Shown: positions 1-10,287 of the stretch, piece by piece
How the letters are laid out: every line of letters begins with the position of its first letter
Position numbering within the stretch: position 1 is the first letter of the stretch
Origin: Gammaproteobacteria bacterium
GTDB lineage: Bacteria > Pseudomonadota > Gammaproteobacteria > Burkholderiales > Burkholderiaceae_B
DNA length: 64,000 nucleotides
Assembly: GCA_018815245.1 (NCBI GenBank)
Contig: JAHIXK010000011.1
Coordinates: 434,001-498,000, forward strand
Direction of reading: 5' to 3'
Position numbers and translations under genes: made by a program
The notes under the pieces: generated by a model
Databases searched by the model: none
What the model was told of the DNA's origin: nothing
What the model saw: only the letters and a program-made list of their open reading frames with translations

Positions 1-501
1 CATGGTGTGGTGCCTGACCCCGCCGGTGTGGCTGATCCTGTCAAGCGTCAAGGCTACGAACGCGCGCTGCAGTACATGGGGTTGAAGCCCTTGCAGAAAA
101 TTGAGGACATCACGATTGACACGGTGTTCATCGGTTCTTGCACCAATTCACGCATTGAAGACCTGCGGGATGCCGCGGCTGTGGTGAAGGGCAAGAAAAA
201 GTCCAATTCTGTGAAACTGGCCATGGTGGTTCCTGGTTCTGGCTTGGTAAAAGCCCAGGCCGAGCAGGAAGGTTTGGACAAAATATTTCTGGAAGCTGGC
301 TTTGAATGGCGCGAGCCAGGCTGCTCCATGTGCTTGGCAATGAACGCCGACCGTTTGGGCAGTGGCGAACGGTGTGCATCCACCAGCAACCGGAATTTCG
401 AAGGACGCCAGGGTGCTGGAGGCCGTACACACCTTGTCAGCCCAGCCATGGCGGCTGCGGCAGCAATTGCAGGCCATTTCACTGATTCCAGAAATTTCTA
501 A
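1..501 (+). CDS. leuC: 3-isopropylmalate dehydratase large subunit, C-terminal part
   Basis: This is the last 166 codons of LeuC; the start lies before the window and the frame is open to base 1. LeuC and LeuD together isomerise 2-isopropylmalate to 3-isopropylmalate in leucine synthesis, using a 4Fe-4S cluster. The cluster-ligand regions are visible: one cysteine in [11 protein letters not shown] and two in GCSMCLAMN. The conserved family end ([17 protein letters not shown], then [10 protein letters not shown]) is intact. It is followed by an entericidin gene and leuD, the usual Burkholderiales order. The family assignment is certain; the real gene is about three times longer. Confidence 0.97.
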   Translation, partial: HGVVPDPAGVADPVKRQGYERALQYMGLKPLQKIEDITIDTVFIGSCTNSRIEDLRDAAAVVKGKKKSNSVKLAMVVPGSGLVKAQAEQEGLDKIFLEAGFEWREPGCSMCLAMNADRLGSGERCASTSNRNFEGRQGAGGRTHLVSPAMAAAAAIAGHFTDSRNF

Positions 502-519
502 AACAAAGGAGTGTTTGAC

Positions 520-657
520 ATGAAGATCGTTTCCATATTTTTGCTGGCTTTGTCTGCCCTGTCCCTGTCGGCTTGTAACACGATTGAAGGCATGGGCAAA
601 GACATCAAAGCGGGTGGCCAAGCCATTGAGCGCTCTGCTGACGAAAACAAGAAGTAA
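520..657 (+). CDS. Small entericidin A/B-family lipoprotein
   Basis: A 45-residue protein too short for most gene finders. It starts with a basic residue and a hydrophobic stretch, then a lipobox (LSAC, lipidated Cys19), so it should be a lipoprotein. The mature part ([18 protein letters not shown]) is the typical amphipathic entericidin sequence. A good ribosome site (AAAGGAG) lies just before the ATG. It sits between leuC and leuD in the same direction, an arrangement I recognise from other Burkholderiales. In enteric bacteria entericidins form an antidote/toxin lipoprotein pair; only one gene is present here, so a toxin role is not implied. Confidence 0.85.
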   Translation: MKIVSIFLLALSALSLSACNTIEGMGKDIKAGGQAIERSADENKK

Positions 658-674
658 TCATTGACGGATCAATT

Positions 675-1316
675 ATGGACAAATTTTTAACCCACACCGG
701 CATTGCTGTTGCGTTGAATCGCGCCAATGTGGACACCGACGCGATCATCCCGAAACAGTTCTTGAAAAGCATCAAGCGCACTGGTTTTGGCGAACATCTG
801 TTTGATGGATGGCGTTATCTGGATGAAGGTGAGCCGGGTGTGGATTGCACCAAGCGTCCGTTGAATCCTGATTTCGAGTTGAACCGGACCGAGTTTCAGG
901 GTGGCACCGTGCTGGTGGCTGGCCCTAACTTCGGTTGTGGTTCCTCGCGCGAGCACGCACCCTGGGCCCTTCAGCAGTACGGTTTCAAGGCCGTAATTTC
1001 CAGCAGTTTTGCTGATATTTTCTTTAACAACTGCTTTAAAAACGGATTCTTACCCATTGTTTTAAAAGAAGATGAAGTTAAGGAAATTTTTGCGGTAATT
1101 GATGCCAAGCCTGGTGTTGAAATTACAGTAAGCCTTGAAAACCAGACCGTGGGTATCGCCGGGAAAACTTACAGTTTCAATGTGGACGCATTTCGCAAGC
1201 ACTGCTTGATGAATGGTTTCGATGACATTGGTTTGACCCTACAGCACCGCGATGAAATTATCGCTTTTGAGAAGAATCGTTTGGCCCAACAGCCTTGGCT
1301 GGCCAACACCATCTAA
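675..1316 (+). CDS. leuD: 3-isopropylmalate dehydratase small subunit
   Basis: A 213-residue LeuD, the normal length for the family. It is the small (swivel) subunit that completes the LeuCD active site. The sequence has the conserved [14 protein letters not shown] opening and the [12 protein letters not shown] segment that binds substrate, followed by [13 protein letters not shown]. The ATG follows the entericidin gene by 17 bases and belongs to the leu operon with leuB downstream. Confidence 0.97.
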   Translation: MDKFLTHTGIAVALNRANVDTDAIIPKQFLKSIKRTGFGEHLFDGWRYLDEGEPGVDCTKRPLNPDFELNRTEFQGGTVLVAGPNFGCGSSREHAPWALQQYGFKAVISSSFADIFFNNCFKNGFLPIVLKEDEVKEIFAVIDAKPGVEITVSLENQTVGIAGKTYSFNVDAFRKHCLMNGFDDIGLTLQHRDEIIAFEKNRLAQQPWLANTI

Positions 1317-1338
1317 CAGCGACAATCAGAGAAAGAGA

Positions 1339-2433
1339 ATGACTTTAAAAATTGCCGTGATGCCCGGTGACGGCATTGGCCCCGAAATTACAGCGCAAGC
1401 CGTGAAGGTGCTTGAAGCCCTTCAAACCGATGGTCTGAATATCGAGTTCGAGCATGCGCTGATTGGCGGTGTGGCGTACCGTGAAAAAGGTGTGCCACTG
1501 CCCGATGAAACCGTGGCGTTGGCCAAGGCCTCTGATGCAGTGTTGTTTGGCGCTGTGGGCGATTTTTCTCTGGACACGCTGCCGCGCCACCTGCGCCCCG
1601 AACAAGCCATTCTTGGCATTCGCAAGGCCTTGAACCTGTTTGCCAATTTCCGCCCCGCCATGGTGTACGAAGAGTTGGCCGATGCGTCTACTTTGCGCCC
1701 GGAAGTTGTGGCGGGCCTGGACATTCTGATTGTTCGTGAACTGACCGGCGATATTTACTTCGGCACCCCACGCGGTAACCGGATTGCTGAAGATGGCCCT
1801 TTCAAGGGCGAACGCGAAGCCTTTGATACCATGCGCTACGCCGAAACCGAGATTCGCCGCATTGCGCATGTGGCCTTTCAGGCCGCGCAAAAACGCGGTG
1901 GAAAACTGTGTTCTGTGGACAAAGCCAACGTGCTGGAAACCACCCAGTTTTGGCGCGATATCGTGACTGAAGTTGGCAAGGAATACGCTGGTGTGGAACT
2001 GAGTCACATGTACGTGGACAACTGCGCCATGCAGTTGCTTAAAAACCCCAAGCAGTTTGATGTCATCGTGACTGGAAACTTGTTCGGTGATATTTTGTCA
2101 GACGAAGCGTCCATGTTGACGGGCTCCATCGGCATGTTGCCATCTGCTTCGCTGAATGAATCAAATTTCGGCCTGTACGAGCCCATCCACGGTTCTGCGC
2201 CCGACATCGCCGGAAAAGACCTGGCCAATCCCATGGCCACTGTGCTGTCTGCAGCCATGATGTTGCGCTACACCTTTGGCCTTGAGGAATATGCTACGCG
2301 CATTGAAAATGCGGTGAAAGCCGTGTTGGCCACAGGGCCACGCACTGGCGACATTTGGCGTGATGGCAAGGTGCGCACTGGCACCACTGGCATGGGCGAT
2401 GCCATTGTTGCTGCATTGGCCAAGCAATTGTAA
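1339..2433 (+). CDS. leuB: 3-isopropylmalate dehydrogenase
   Basis: A 364-residue NAD-dependent decarboxylating dehydrogenase that turns 3-isopropylmalate into 2-oxoisocaproate, the last step specific to leucine. Seen: the [10 protein letters not shown] opening, the [10 protein letters not shown] active-site segment, the DKANVLE region with the catalytic lysine, and [13 protein letters not shown] near the NAD site. The frame stays open upstream into leuD, but the start at 1339 is chosen because GAAAGAG precedes it and the family sequence begins there. Third gene of the leu operon. Confidence 0.97.
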   Translation: MTLKIAVMPGDGIGPEITAQAVKVLEALQTDGLNIEFEHALIGGVAYREKGVPLPDETVALAKASDAVLFGAVGDFSLDTLPRHLRPEQAILGIRKALNLFANFRPAMVYEELADASTLRPEVVAGLDILIVRELTGDIYFGTPRGNRIAEDGPFKGEREAFDTMRYAETEIRRIAHVAFQAAQKRGGKLCSVDKANVLETTQFWRDIVTEVGKEYAGVELSHMYVDNCAMQLLKNPKQFDVIVTGNLFGDILSDEASMLTGSIGMLPSASLNESNFGLYEPIHGSAPDIAGKDLANPMATVLSAAMMLRYTFGLEEYATRIENAVKAVLATGPRTGDIWRDGKVRTGTTGMGDAIVAALAKQL

Positions 2434-2477
2434 CAAGCAGTCGTAATTCAAGAATTTAAAAGTACTGGAGTTTTTTT

Positions 2478-3602
2478 ATGTTGAAAGTTGGTTTGGTTGG
2501 ATGGCGTGGCATGGTGGGTTCCGTGCTCATGCAACGCATGCAGGAAGAGAATGATTTCGCGCATTTCGAGCCGATTTTCTTCTCCACTTCCAATGCCGGT
2601 GGCAAGGCTCCAGCCTTCGCCGGCAATGCCGGCCCCTTGCAAGATGCAAACAACATTGATGCCCTAAAGCAAATGGACGTGGTGTTGACTTGCCAGGGTG
2701 GCGATTACACCAATGAGGTGTTCCCCAAACTGCGCGAAGCTGGATGGAACGGCTACTGGATTGACGCGGCTTCAAGCCTGCGCATGAAAGACGACGCCAT
2801 CATCATTCTAGATCCCGTGAACATGAACGTCATCAAGGATGGCTTGACCAAAGGCATCAAAAACTACGTGGGTGGCAATTGCACCGTGTCGCTGATGCTA
2901 ATGGCCTTGGGTGGTTTGTTCCAGAATGACAAAATCGACTGGATCACTTCCATGACCTATCAGGCTGCTTCGGGAGCAGGCGCGCAGAACATGCGCGAAT
3001 TGATTTCCCAGATGGGCAGCATTCATGGTGCGGTGAAAGACCTTTTGGCCGACCCTGCGTCTGCCATTCTGGACATTGACCGCAAGGTTGCCCAACACAT
3101 CAATTCCGATGCCTACCCCACTGACAACTTCGGCGTTCCACTGGGCGGCAGCCTGATTCCCTGGATCGACAAAGATCTGGGCAATGGCCAGTCCAAAGAA
3201 GAATGGAAGGGCGGTGCAGAAACCAATAAAATTCTGGGCAAGCCTTCGATGGGCACACCGGGCTGCGTGCCCGTGGACGGACTGTGCGTGCGAGTGGGTG
3301 CAATGCGTTGTCATTCACAGGCCTTGACCATCAAGCTGAAGCAAGACATTCCATTGACTGAGATCAATGACATGCTTGCCACAGCCAATGATTGGGTTAA
3401 AGTGGTGCCCAACGAGCGCGATGCGTCAATGCGTGATTTAACCCCTGCGGCGGTAACTGGCCGCATGCACGTACCAGTGGGTCGTCTGCGTAAAATGGCG
3501 ATGGGTGGTCAATACCTGAGCGCGTTCACCGTAGGTGATCAACTGCTGTGGGGTGCAGCAGAGCCATTGCGTCGCATGCTGCGTATTTTGATCGAACGCT
3601 AA
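2478..3602 (+). CDS. asd: Aspartate-semialdehyde dehydrogenase
   Basis: A 374-residue enzyme that reduces aspartyl phosphate to aspartate semialdehyde with NADPH, leading to lysine/diaminopimelate, threonine and methionine. The N-terminal nucleotide site reads [12 protein letters not shown], and the catalytic cysteine is in GGNCTVSLM. The acyl-binding [13 protein letters not shown] segment is also present. It follows leuB by 44 bases with a ribosome site (CTGGAG). The length matches the proteobacterial type (about 370). Confidence 0.97.
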   Translation: MLKVGLVGWRGMVGSVLMQRMQEENDFAHFEPIFFSTSNAGGKAPAFAGNAGPLQDANNIDALKQMDVVLTCQGGDYTNEVFPKLREAGWNGYWIDAASSLRMKDDAIIILDPVNMNVIKDGLTKGIKNYVGGNCTVSLMLMALGGLFQNDKIDWITSMTYQAASGAGAQNMRELISQMGSIHGAVKDLLADPASAILDIDRKVAQHINSDAYPTDNFGVPLGGSLIPWIDKDLGNGQSKEEWKGGAETNKILGKPSMGTPGCVPVDGLCVRVGAMRCHSQALTIKLKQDIPLTEINDMLATANDWVKVVPNERDASMRDLTPAAVTGRMHVPVGRLRKMAMGGQYLSAFTVGDQLLWGAAEPLRRMLRILIER

Positions 3603-3663
3603 TCAGCGTCGATATTGACCAAACAGCTGCCAAGCGTGGCTTGAACATTCATGGAGTAAGCGG

Positions 3664-5865
3664 GTGAGGCATACCAAAAGAAAGATTCTGCCCTTTGTTT
3701 TTGCATCAGGATTGTTGGCAAGCTCCCTCGCGCAGGCTGCGCAGCTCGGCAAGCTGGAAGTGCTTTCTGGCGCTGGCGAGCCTTTTCTGGCTCAAATCCA
3801 GGTTGATCTGGTGTTGCCGGAAGAGCGTGCATCGCTGCAGGCCAAACTGGCGTCTGCAGAAGCGTTCAAGGCTGCCCGCCTGACGATGGACCCCAATCTG
3901 AAGAATCTTCAATTCGCGGTTCAGAACGGCAGCCAGCCGGGTACGGCGCTGGTCAAAATTACTTCTGCGCAGCCATTGCCAGCCGGTTTTATCGACACGC
4001 TTGTTGAATTGACCTGGGCGGGTGGCCGCGTTGCCCGCGAATACACCTTGAGCATTCCGGTTGGGCAGGCTCAAGCTGAACAGCCGGTGACCCGTTTGCC
4101 AGAAATTCGCCCACCCATGGCTCCGCCAACTGAAGCCAAACCCGTTGCGCCGGCCACTCCGCCGCCTCCCCCGGTGGCACAGCAGACCCCCAAACCCGCA
4201 GCCACGCTGGCACCTGAAGGCACAAGGCAAGTTGCACGTGGTGATACCTTGTCGGAATTGGCGCTGGAGCTTGTGGGCGATGGTGTCACGCTGAATCAGG
4301 CCATGGCCGCGCTTTACGAAGCCAACAAGGATTCTTTCATCAATGGCAGTGTGCACCTGATCCGCGAAGGGGCTCAAATTCAGGTGCCCAACCGGGCGGC
4401 TTTGCGCGCGCGGTCGGCCAATGAGGCCTTGCTGATTCTTGCCCAAAACGACGATCGAAACGTGTATTCCGCCTATGCACGTCAGATTGGCCTGTTGACT
4501 GTCGAGAATCAAAGTACTGCCGCTGCTGCCACCAGTTCACAGGGCAGCATTGCGCCGCAGGAAAAGCCGACTGAGGGCAATGCTGCGCAGGCTGACCGAC
4601 TGCAGATTGCGCCCGGTGCAGCACAAGGTAGCGGCAGTGCCGATGCCAGTGCAGAAGAACTGCTGGCCAAAAGCAAGGCACTTTCAGAAGCCAATGAACG
4701 CATTGCCTTGTTGGAAAAGAATGTCAGCGATTTGCAGCGTTTGCTTGACATGCAAAATGACGTGGGTGCTGATGAGCCCAAGGCGCCAGGTAATGCCGCA
4801 GAAGGTACTTCAGATGGTGTTGCCCCGGAAGACAGTGCTGCCCCGGTGGATGCACCCTCGGAACCCCTGTCCGAAGACTCTGCGCAAACCCCGGCCCCCG
4901 ATGGTGAAGCAGTTGAAGGCGTAGAGTCCCCAACTGTTGAAACCCCGGCACCGGAAGATGCGCCTTTTGACTGGATGCCTTGGCTGCTGGCCGGCGCTGG
5001 GGGTTTGGCGGTGTTGCTGGTGTTGCTGCTGATTGCGCGTGCGCGCCGCAACCAAAAGCAGGGTGGCGATGACACAGAATCGGATGATGAGCTGGATTTC
5101 AGCGAGGTAAAAGAGTTTGACGAAGCCGTTGCTGCAGCTAGCGCTGGTGCTTCGGAAGAAAAAGCAATTGGTTTGAACAAGTCTGAAAGTTCGGACTTTG
5201 ATCTGGATGAGGTGCTCAATGAGCGTTTGAAGCCAGTAGAGCCCAAGGACGAGGAGGTCACGCGAATTGTTGAACCGATTGTTCCCGCAGATCCCGAGCC
5301 AATCGATGGTATTCCTGAGCTGAAAGAGGAATCTGAAGAAGCCATGCAACAAACTGACTCGCTGAACAGCGATGTCAAGCTTGATTTTCCAGAAGATGAA
5401 ACAGTGGTTGAGAAGGAAAATCCGATTTTCGACGATCTGGATATGCTGGAGAAGGGCGCTTTGTCCGCACAGGAAGAGCTGGATCAAATTCGCAAGCAGC
5501 CTTTGTCTGGGCATGATGCTGATGACAAAGAAGTTTCGGATGCTTTCGATGATTTGGTTGATGCGGATCTACCCGAAACGGTACCCACTGAGGCGCAAGT
5601 AAATTCTAAGGCTGGGGTGGCTGCAGACAATGCAGTTCCCGAGTCAGATTTTGATCAGGCCATGGTTGAGCTGGACGTGGATGTACCCAACCCCAAGGTG
5701 GACGATGCGACCTGGCAGGAAGTGGCAACCAAGCTGGATTTGGCAGGTGCCTATGTTGAAATTGGCGATGCCGATGGCGCCAAGGAATTGTTGAACGAAA
5801 TTGTGAGCAAGGGCGATGTGGACCAGGTTCGCAAAGCCAAGGCGCTTTTGGCCAGCTTGAATTAA
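3664..5865 (+). CDS. fimV: FimV-family polar hub / peptidoglycan-binding protein
   Basis: A 733-residue FimV/HubP protein. Such proteins sit in the inner membrane at the cell pole and organise type IV pili or other polar machinery. Seen in order: a signal peptide; the FimV N-terminal domain (GKLEVLSGAGEPFLAQI); a proline-rich linker; a LysM-like domain near residues 190-245 (VARGDTLSELALELVG); a short coiled coil near 340-365; a Pro/Glu/Ala-rich stretch; one membrane helix (MPWLLAGAGGLAVLLVLLL); a long acidic cytoplasmic region; and the conserved C-terminal TPR-like block (DLAGAYVEIGDADGAKELLNEI). The GTG start follows a GGAG ribosome site. truA starts at the base after its stop. Confidence 0.9.
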   Translation: MRHTKRKILPFVFASGLLASSLAQAAQLGKLEVLSGAGEPFLAQIQVDLVLPEERASLQAKLASAEAFKAARLTMDPNLKNLQFAVQNGSQPGTALVKITSAQPLPAGFIDTLVELTWAGGRVAREYTLSIPVGQAQAEQPVTRLPEIRPPMAPPTEAKPVAPATPPPPPVAQQTPKPAATLAPEGTRQVARGDTLSELALELVGDGVTLNQAMAALYEANKDSFINGSVHLIREGAQIQVPNRAALRARSANEALLILAQNDDRNVYSAYARQIGLLTVENQSTAAAATSSQGSIAPQEKPTEGNAAQADRLQIAPGAAQGSGSADASAEELLAKSKALSEANERIALLEKNVSDLQRLLDMQNDVGADEPKAPGNAAEGTSDGVAPEDSAAPVDAPSEPLSEDSAQTPAPDGEAVEGVESPTVETPAPEDAPFDWMPWLLAGAGGLAVLLVLLLIARARRNQKQGGDDTESDDELDFSEVKEFDEAVAAASAGASEEKAIGLNKSESSDFDLDEVLNERLKPVEPKDEEVTRIVEPIVPADPEPIDGIPELKEESEEAMQQTDSLNSDVKLDFPEDETVVEKENPIFDDLDMLEKGALSAQEELDQIRKQPLSGHDADDKEVSDAFDDLVDADLPETVPTEAQVNSKAGVAADNAVPESDFDQAMVELDVDVPNPKVDDATWQEVATKLDLAGAYVEIGDADGAKELLNEIVSKGDVDQVRKAKALLASLN

Positions 5866-6630
5866 ATGAACCGGGTGGCCTTGGGCCTTTGTTATGACGG
5901 CCATGACTTTGAAGGTTGGCAAACACAACCCCATGGCCGCACCGTACAAGACCACCTGACCAAATCCATTGAGGCAATTGCCCACGAACCGCTTGTGTTG
6001 GTGTGCGCAGGCAGAACCGACACTGGCGTGCACGCCCGCCAGCAGGTGGTGCATTTCGACACCTCGGCAAACCGACCTGTGTCGGCCTGGGTCAAGGGGG
6101 TGAACAACACCTTGCCCGCCAGCGTGTCGGTGTTGGGTGCCAAAGTGCTTGATGACGAATTTCATGCGCGTTTCAGCGCCATTTCAAGAACGTATCGCTA
6201 CTATTTTTACAGTGCGTCCGTGCGTGATCCATTCAAGCGTTTCATGACCTGGGTGCATTACCCGCTCGACCTTGACGCCATGCGCCGCGCAAGCGCTTGC
6301 CTGATTGGCACCCACGATTTCAGCGCATTTCGTGCCTCGCAGTGCCAGGCCGCAAGCCCTGTTCGAACCTTGCACGCCATGAATCTGCTTGAGCAAGACG
6401 ACCATGCCTTCTTTGAAATCCACGGCAACGCCTTTTTGCACCACATGGTCAGAAACCTGATGGGCAGTTTGATGGAAGTTGGCTTGCACCGGCAGCCCGA
6501 GGATTGGTTGCGTGAAGTGCTTGAATCGAAAAATAGAAGCCTGGCTGCAAAAACTTATCCGGCACAGGGTTTAAGCTTGTGGAATATTGAATATCCACCG
6601 CAGTACGGCATACAGGAATTGTTTGCATGA
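5866..6630 (+). CDS. truA: tRNA pseudouridine(38-40) synthase
   Basis: A 254-residue TruA, which makes pseudouridine at positions 38-40 of the anticodon arm. The catalytic aspartate is in CAGRTDTGVHARQQVVHF. The usual YDGHDFEGWQ opening and the FLHHMVRNLMGSL block near the end are present. Its ATG directly abuts the fimV stop, so translation is probably coupled, and trpF overlaps its stop by 4 bases (ATGA). Confidence 0.96.
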   Translation: MNRVALGLCYDGHDFEGWQTQPHGRTVQDHLTKSIEAIAHEPLVLVCAGRTDTGVHARQQVVHFDTSANRPVSAWVKGVNNTLPASVSVLGAKVLDDEFHARFSAISRTYRYYFYSASVRDPFKRFMTWVHYPLDLDAMRRASACLIGTHDFSAFRASQCQAASPVRTLHAMNLLEQDDHAFFEIHGNAFLHHMVRNLMGSLMEVGLHRQPEDWLREVLESKNRSLAAKTYPAQGLSLWNIEYPPQYGIQELFA

Positions 6631-7262
6631 GAACCCGAATCAAATTGTGCGGATTTCAGACCGAGGACACCGTTCGTGCTGCGGCACAGGCTGGTGCCGA
6701 TGCTGTGGGTTTTGTGTTTTATCCACCTTCCCCTCGAAATATTGCACCTGCTGAGGCAGGAAGGCTGGCCCGGTGCCTGGGTGCCTGGCAAACTCCGGTG
6801 GCCCTGTTTGTGAACCCGCAGCCTGAATTGGTTCAAAGCGTGATTGCTGAAATACCCCATGTGCTGTTGCAGTTTCACGGCGACGAAAGCGCTGAATTCT
6901 GTGAAAGTTTTGGCAGGCCGTTTATTAAAGCCATACGCATGAAAGCCGGCGTGGACTTGCTGGCGGAAAGCGCACGGTTCCATGCTGCCCAGGCCTTGCT
7001 TGTGGATTCATGGAGCGAAGCGTATGGTGGAACAGGGCATACTTTTGACTGGTCTTTGCTGCCCAAACCGGGTGAACTGAAGCAGGCTTTGGTATTATCC
7101 GGAGGGTTGGACGAAAGCAATGTAGCGCAGGCTGTTTTGGGCCTGAAACCCTATGGCGTTGACGTGTCCAGTGGCATTGAGTCCGCACGTGGTATTAAAA
7201 GTATCGAAAAAATTGAAAAGTTCTGCACGGCGGTTCAGAAAGCCGATGCAGGGCTGTTGTAA
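6627..7262 (+). CDS. trpF: Phosphoribosylanthranilate isomerase
   Basis: A 211-residue TIM-barrel enzyme that converts phosphoribosylanthranilate to CdRP in tryptophan synthesis. Seen: the RIKLCGFQTEDTVRAA opening with the catalytic cysteine, GFVFYPPSPRNI, and the phosphate-binding GLKPYGVDVSSGIES end. It overlaps truA by 4 bases and precedes trpB by 23 bases. Confidence 0.96.
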   Translation: MRTRIKLCGFQTEDTVRAAAQAGADAVGFVFYPPSPRNIAPAEAGRLARCLGAWQTPVALFVNPQPELVQSVIAEIPHVLLQFHGDESAEFCESFGRPFIKAIRMKAGVDLLAESARFHAAQALLVDSWSEAYGGTGHTFDWSLLPKPGELKQALVLSGGLDESNVAQAVLGLKPYGVDVSSGIESARGIKSIEKIEKFCTAVQKADAGLL

Positions 7263-7285
7263 GTGAACCCAGTTAGAGCAGCATC

Positions 7286-8539
7286 ATGAACAAACCCTAT
7301 GAATTTCCAGATGCCACCGGCCACTTTGGCCCCTATGGTGGCACTTTTGTGTCTGAAACCCTGGTTCACGCCCTGGAAGAACTGAAAAGCGTTTATGCCC
7401 ACTACCAGAATGATCCCGAGTTTCTGGCCGAATTTGAGAATGAGTTGAAATATTTTGTGGGCCGTCCCAGTCCGATTTACCATGCAAAACGGTGGTCTGA
7501 CATGGTGGGCGGTGCGCAAATCTACTTCAAGCGCGAAGACCTGAACCACACGGGTGCACACAAGGTGAACAACTGCATTGGGCAGGCAATGCTTGCCAAG
7601 CGGATGGGCAAACCCCGTGTGATCGCCGAAACAGGTGCAGGCCAGCATGGTGTGGCCACAGCCACGGTGGCGGCACGCTATGGCATGAAGTGTGTGGTTT
7701 ACATGGGTCAGGAAGACGTGGCGCGCCAGGCGCAAAACGTGTTTCGCATGAAGTTGCTGGGTGCAGAGGTGATACCTGTCACTTCCGGTTCCCGCACCTT
7801 GAAAGATGCGCTGAATGAAGCCATGCGAGACTGGGTTACCAACGTGGAAGACACTTTCTACATCATTGGCACAGTGGCTGGCCCACACCCGTACCCGATG
7901 CTGGTTCGCGACTTTCAAAGCATTATTGGCCGCGAGAGCATTGAACAAATGCCCCTGATGGCTGGCAAGCAACCCGACTATGTGTTGGCATGCGTGGGTG
8001 GCGGGTCCAACGCCATGGGCATTTTTCATCCATACCTGAGCGTTGACGGTGTGCAGTTGGTTGGCATTGAAGCGGCAGGCGAGGGCATTGAAACCGGCAA
8101 GCATGCGGCTTCCCTAAGTGCAGGCACGCCCGGTGTGTTGCACGGCAACCGCACCTACCTGCTGCAAAGCGACGATGGGCAAATTATTGAAACCCATTCA
8201 GTGTCTGCTGGGCTGGACTACCCCGGTGTGGGCCCTGAGCATGCTTGGCTGAAAGATTCAGGCCGTGCTCAATATGTGGGTATTACCGATGCAGAAGCGC
8301 TGGAAGCCTTTCACCAGTGCTGCCGGATTGAAGGTATCATTCCCGCGCTGGAAAGCAGCCATGCGCTTGCGCACGCTGCAAAGCTGGCCAAGACCCTGTC
8401 GAAAGACAAAGTGATTTTGGTGAATTTGTCTGGTCGTGGCGACAAAGACATGCACACCGTGGCACGGCTAAGCGGCGCAGAGTTTTATTGCCACCCCGAT
8501 TGCAAAACAGGCGCAGAAATGGCCTGCAATAAAAAGTAA
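7286..8539 (+). CDS. trpB: Tryptophan synthase beta chain
   Basis: A 417-residue PLP enzyme that condenses indole with serine. The PLP lysine is in HTGAHKVNN and the phosphate-binding loop is GGGSNAMG. The beta-chain signature [10 protein letters not shown] lies upstream of it. Length and sequence are those of a normal TrpB1-type subunit working with TrpA. It is followed 12 bases later by trpA. Confidence 0.98.
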   Translation: MNKPYEFPDATGHFGPYGGTFVSETLVHALEELKSVYAHYQNDPEFLAEFENELKYFVGRPSPIYHAKRWSDMVGGAQIYFKREDLNHTGAHKVNNCIGQAMLAKRMGKPRVIAETGAGQHGVATATVAARYGMKCVVYMGQEDVARQAQNVFRMKLLGAEVIPVTSGSRTLKDALNEAMRDWVTNVEDTFYIIGTVAGPHPYPMLVRDFQSIIGRESIEQMPLMAGKQPDYVLACVGGGSNAMGIFHPYLSVDGVQLVGIEAAGEGIETGKHAASLSAGTPGVLHGNRTYLLQSDDGQIIETHSVSAGLDYPGVGPEHAWLKDSGRAQYVGITDAEALEAFHQCCRIEGIIPALESSHALAHAAKLAKTLSKDKVILVNLSGRGDKDMHTVARLSGAEFYCHPDCKTGAEMACNKK

Positions 8540-8551
8540 ATTTCAAGAACC

Positions 8552-9364
8552 ATGTCAAGAATAAAAGCAGTATTCAAGAAGCTGAAAGAAGAGGGCCGCA
8601 AAGGCCTGATTCCGTTCGTAACCGGTGGTGATCCGGAACCGGGCCAAACCGTGGCAATGATGCATGCATTGGCCAGGGCAGGTTCGGATGTGATCGAACT
8701 GGGTGTGCCGTTTTCTGACCCCATGGCCGATGGCCCTGTGATTCAACGCTCAAGCGAGCGCGCCCTTGCCAAAGGTGTTACATCCAGAAAAATTCTGGAC
8801 TACGTGGCCGAGTTTCGTCAAACCAATCAGCACACGCCTGTTGTATTGATGGGCTATGCCAATCCCATTGAACGCATGGGTGTTGAAAAGTTTGTCAGCG
8901 AGGCGAAGAAGGCCGGGGTGGATGGTGTTCTGGTGGTGGACTATCCACCCGAGGAATCCATCGAGTTTGCCCAGTACTTGCGGGCCGCTGAACTGGATCC
9001 CATCTTCTTGCTGGCACCTACTTCGTCGGATGAGCGCATTGAAAAAGTGGCCAAGGCCGCCAGTGGTTATGTGTATTACGTGTCGCTGAAAGGTGTAACC
9101 GGCGCGCAAAACCTGAATGCTGCAGAGGTTGGCTCCAAGTTGCCTACAATTCGGAAGTACACCGATGTGCCCGTGGGTGTTGGCTTTGGTATTCGCGATG
9201 CGGAATCAGCCTGCCGTGTGGCACAGTCTGCTGATGCCGTGGTGATTGGTTCAGCCCTGATTCAAACCCTGGAAGCAGGCAGCCCACAAGAGGCAGCCGC
9301 TTTGGCGGGCAAGTTCATTGCCCCGATTCGCGCTGCGCTTGATGCGCAATACGGCGCAAAATAA
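8552..9364 (+). CDS. trpA: Tryptophan synthase alpha chain
   Basis: A 270-residue TIM-barrel subunit that splits indole-3-glycerol phosphate into indole and glyceraldehyde-3-phosphate and passes indole to TrpB. The catalytic glutamate and aspartate are in [16 protein letters not shown] and [12 protein letters not shown], with the phosphate-binding VGFGIRDAE near the end. It completes the truA-trpFBA-accD-folC run. Confidence 0.97.
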   Translation: MSRIKAVFKKLKEEGRKGLIPFVTGGDPEPGQTVAMMHALARAGSDVIELGVPFSDPMADGPVIQRSSERALAKGVTSRKILDYVAEFRQTNQHTPVVLMGYANPIERMGVEKFVSEAKKAGVDGVLVVDYPPEESIEFAQYLRAAELDPIFLLAPTSSDERIEKVAKAASGYVYYVSLKGVTGAQNLNAAEVGSKLPTIRKYTDVPVGVGFGIRDAESACRVAQSADAVVIGSALIQTLEAGSPQEAAALAGKFIAPIRAALDAQYGAK

Positions 9365-9388
9365 AAAACCTCAGCAAGGGAAACGTGT

Positions 9389-10267
9389 ATGAGTTGGTTA
9401 GACAAAATAATTCCACCCCGCATTTCATCCAAAATACCGGGCGATGCAGCGAAAAAAAGCGTGCCGGAAGGTATTTGGGCCAAGTGCAAAAGTTGCGATG
9501 CCGTGCTGTATCAAAACGATCTGGTCAGCAACGCCATGGTGTGCCCCTCGTGCACTTATCACATGCGAATCGGTTCGCGTGAGCGCTTGAACCTGTTGTT
9601 CGACAACGACGAGCGTGTGGAAATCGGGCAAGAAGTTACTCCCATGGACACCCTGAAATTTAAAGACAGCAAAAGCTACACAGCGCGCTTGAACGAAGCC
9701 AAGGAATCCACTGGCGAGACTGACGCATTGGTGGTTCAAAAAGGCTTGATGAATGGCGTGGAAGTGGTGATTGCCTGTTTTGAATTCGATTTCATGGGCG
9801 GTTCCATGGGTTCCGTGGTTGGCGAGCGTTTTTGCCGGGGTGTGCAAGCTGCTCTGGATGCCAAGGTGCCGTTCATCAGCATTGCCGCATCGGGTGGTGC
9901 GCGCATGCAGGAAGGTTTGGGTTCGCTGATGCAAATGGCGAAAACCTCTGCCATGTTGGCCAAGTTGAGCCAAGCCAAATTGCCTTACATTTCTGTGTTG
10001 ACCGACCCGACCATGGGCGGTGTGTCTGCCAGTTTTGCCTTTTTGGGCGATGTGGTGGTCGCTGAACCCAAAGCACTGATCGGTTTTGCGGGGCCCCGCG
10101 TGATTGAGCAAACCGTGCGTCAAACTTTGCCCGAGGGTTTTCAGCGTGCCGAGTTCTTGATGGAAAAAGGTGCGGTCGATTGTATCGTGGACCGTCGGGA
10201 AATGAAGAAAACCCTGGCAAGCCTGTTGGCTTTGCTGATGAAAAAGCAGCTTGATCAGGCTGCCTGA
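9389..10267 (+). CDS. accD: Acetyl-CoA carboxylase carboxyltransferase subunit beta
   Basis: A 292-residue subunit of acetyl-CoA carboxylase, which makes malonyl-CoA for fatty-acid synthesis together with AccA, AccB and AccC. An N-terminal four-cysteine zinc finger is visible (CKSCD then CPSCTYHM). It is followed by the crotonase-like carboxyltransferase core ([21 protein letters not shown], and [17 protein letters not shown]). The trpA-accD-folC linkage is common in proteobacteria. Confidence 0.97.
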   Translation: MSWLDKIIPPRISSKIPGDAAKKSVPEGIWAKCKSCDAVLYQNDLVSNAMVCPSCTYHMRIGSRERLNLLFDNDERVEIGQEVTPMDTLKFKDSKSYTARLNEAKESTGETDALVVQKGLMNGVEVVIACFEFDFMGGSMGSVVGERFCRGVQAALDAKVPFISIAASGGARMQEGLGSLMQMAKTSAMLAKLSQAKLPYISVLTDPTMGGVSASFAFLGDVVVAEPKALIGFAGPRVIEQTVRQTLPEGFQRAEFLMEKGAVDCIVDRREMKKTLASLLALLMKKQLDQAA

Positions 10268-10287
10268 AAAATAACCTTGAGGTTGGT

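Noticed and set aside
1252-1338. N-terminal extension of leuB by 29 codons
   Set aside because: The extension lies inside leuD, has no ribosome site, and LeuB proteins begin at the later ATG.
4509-5378. Serine-rich reverse frame inside fimV
   Set aside because: It is the complement of an Asp/Glu/Ala-rich forward gene; the Ser bias is a codon artefact.
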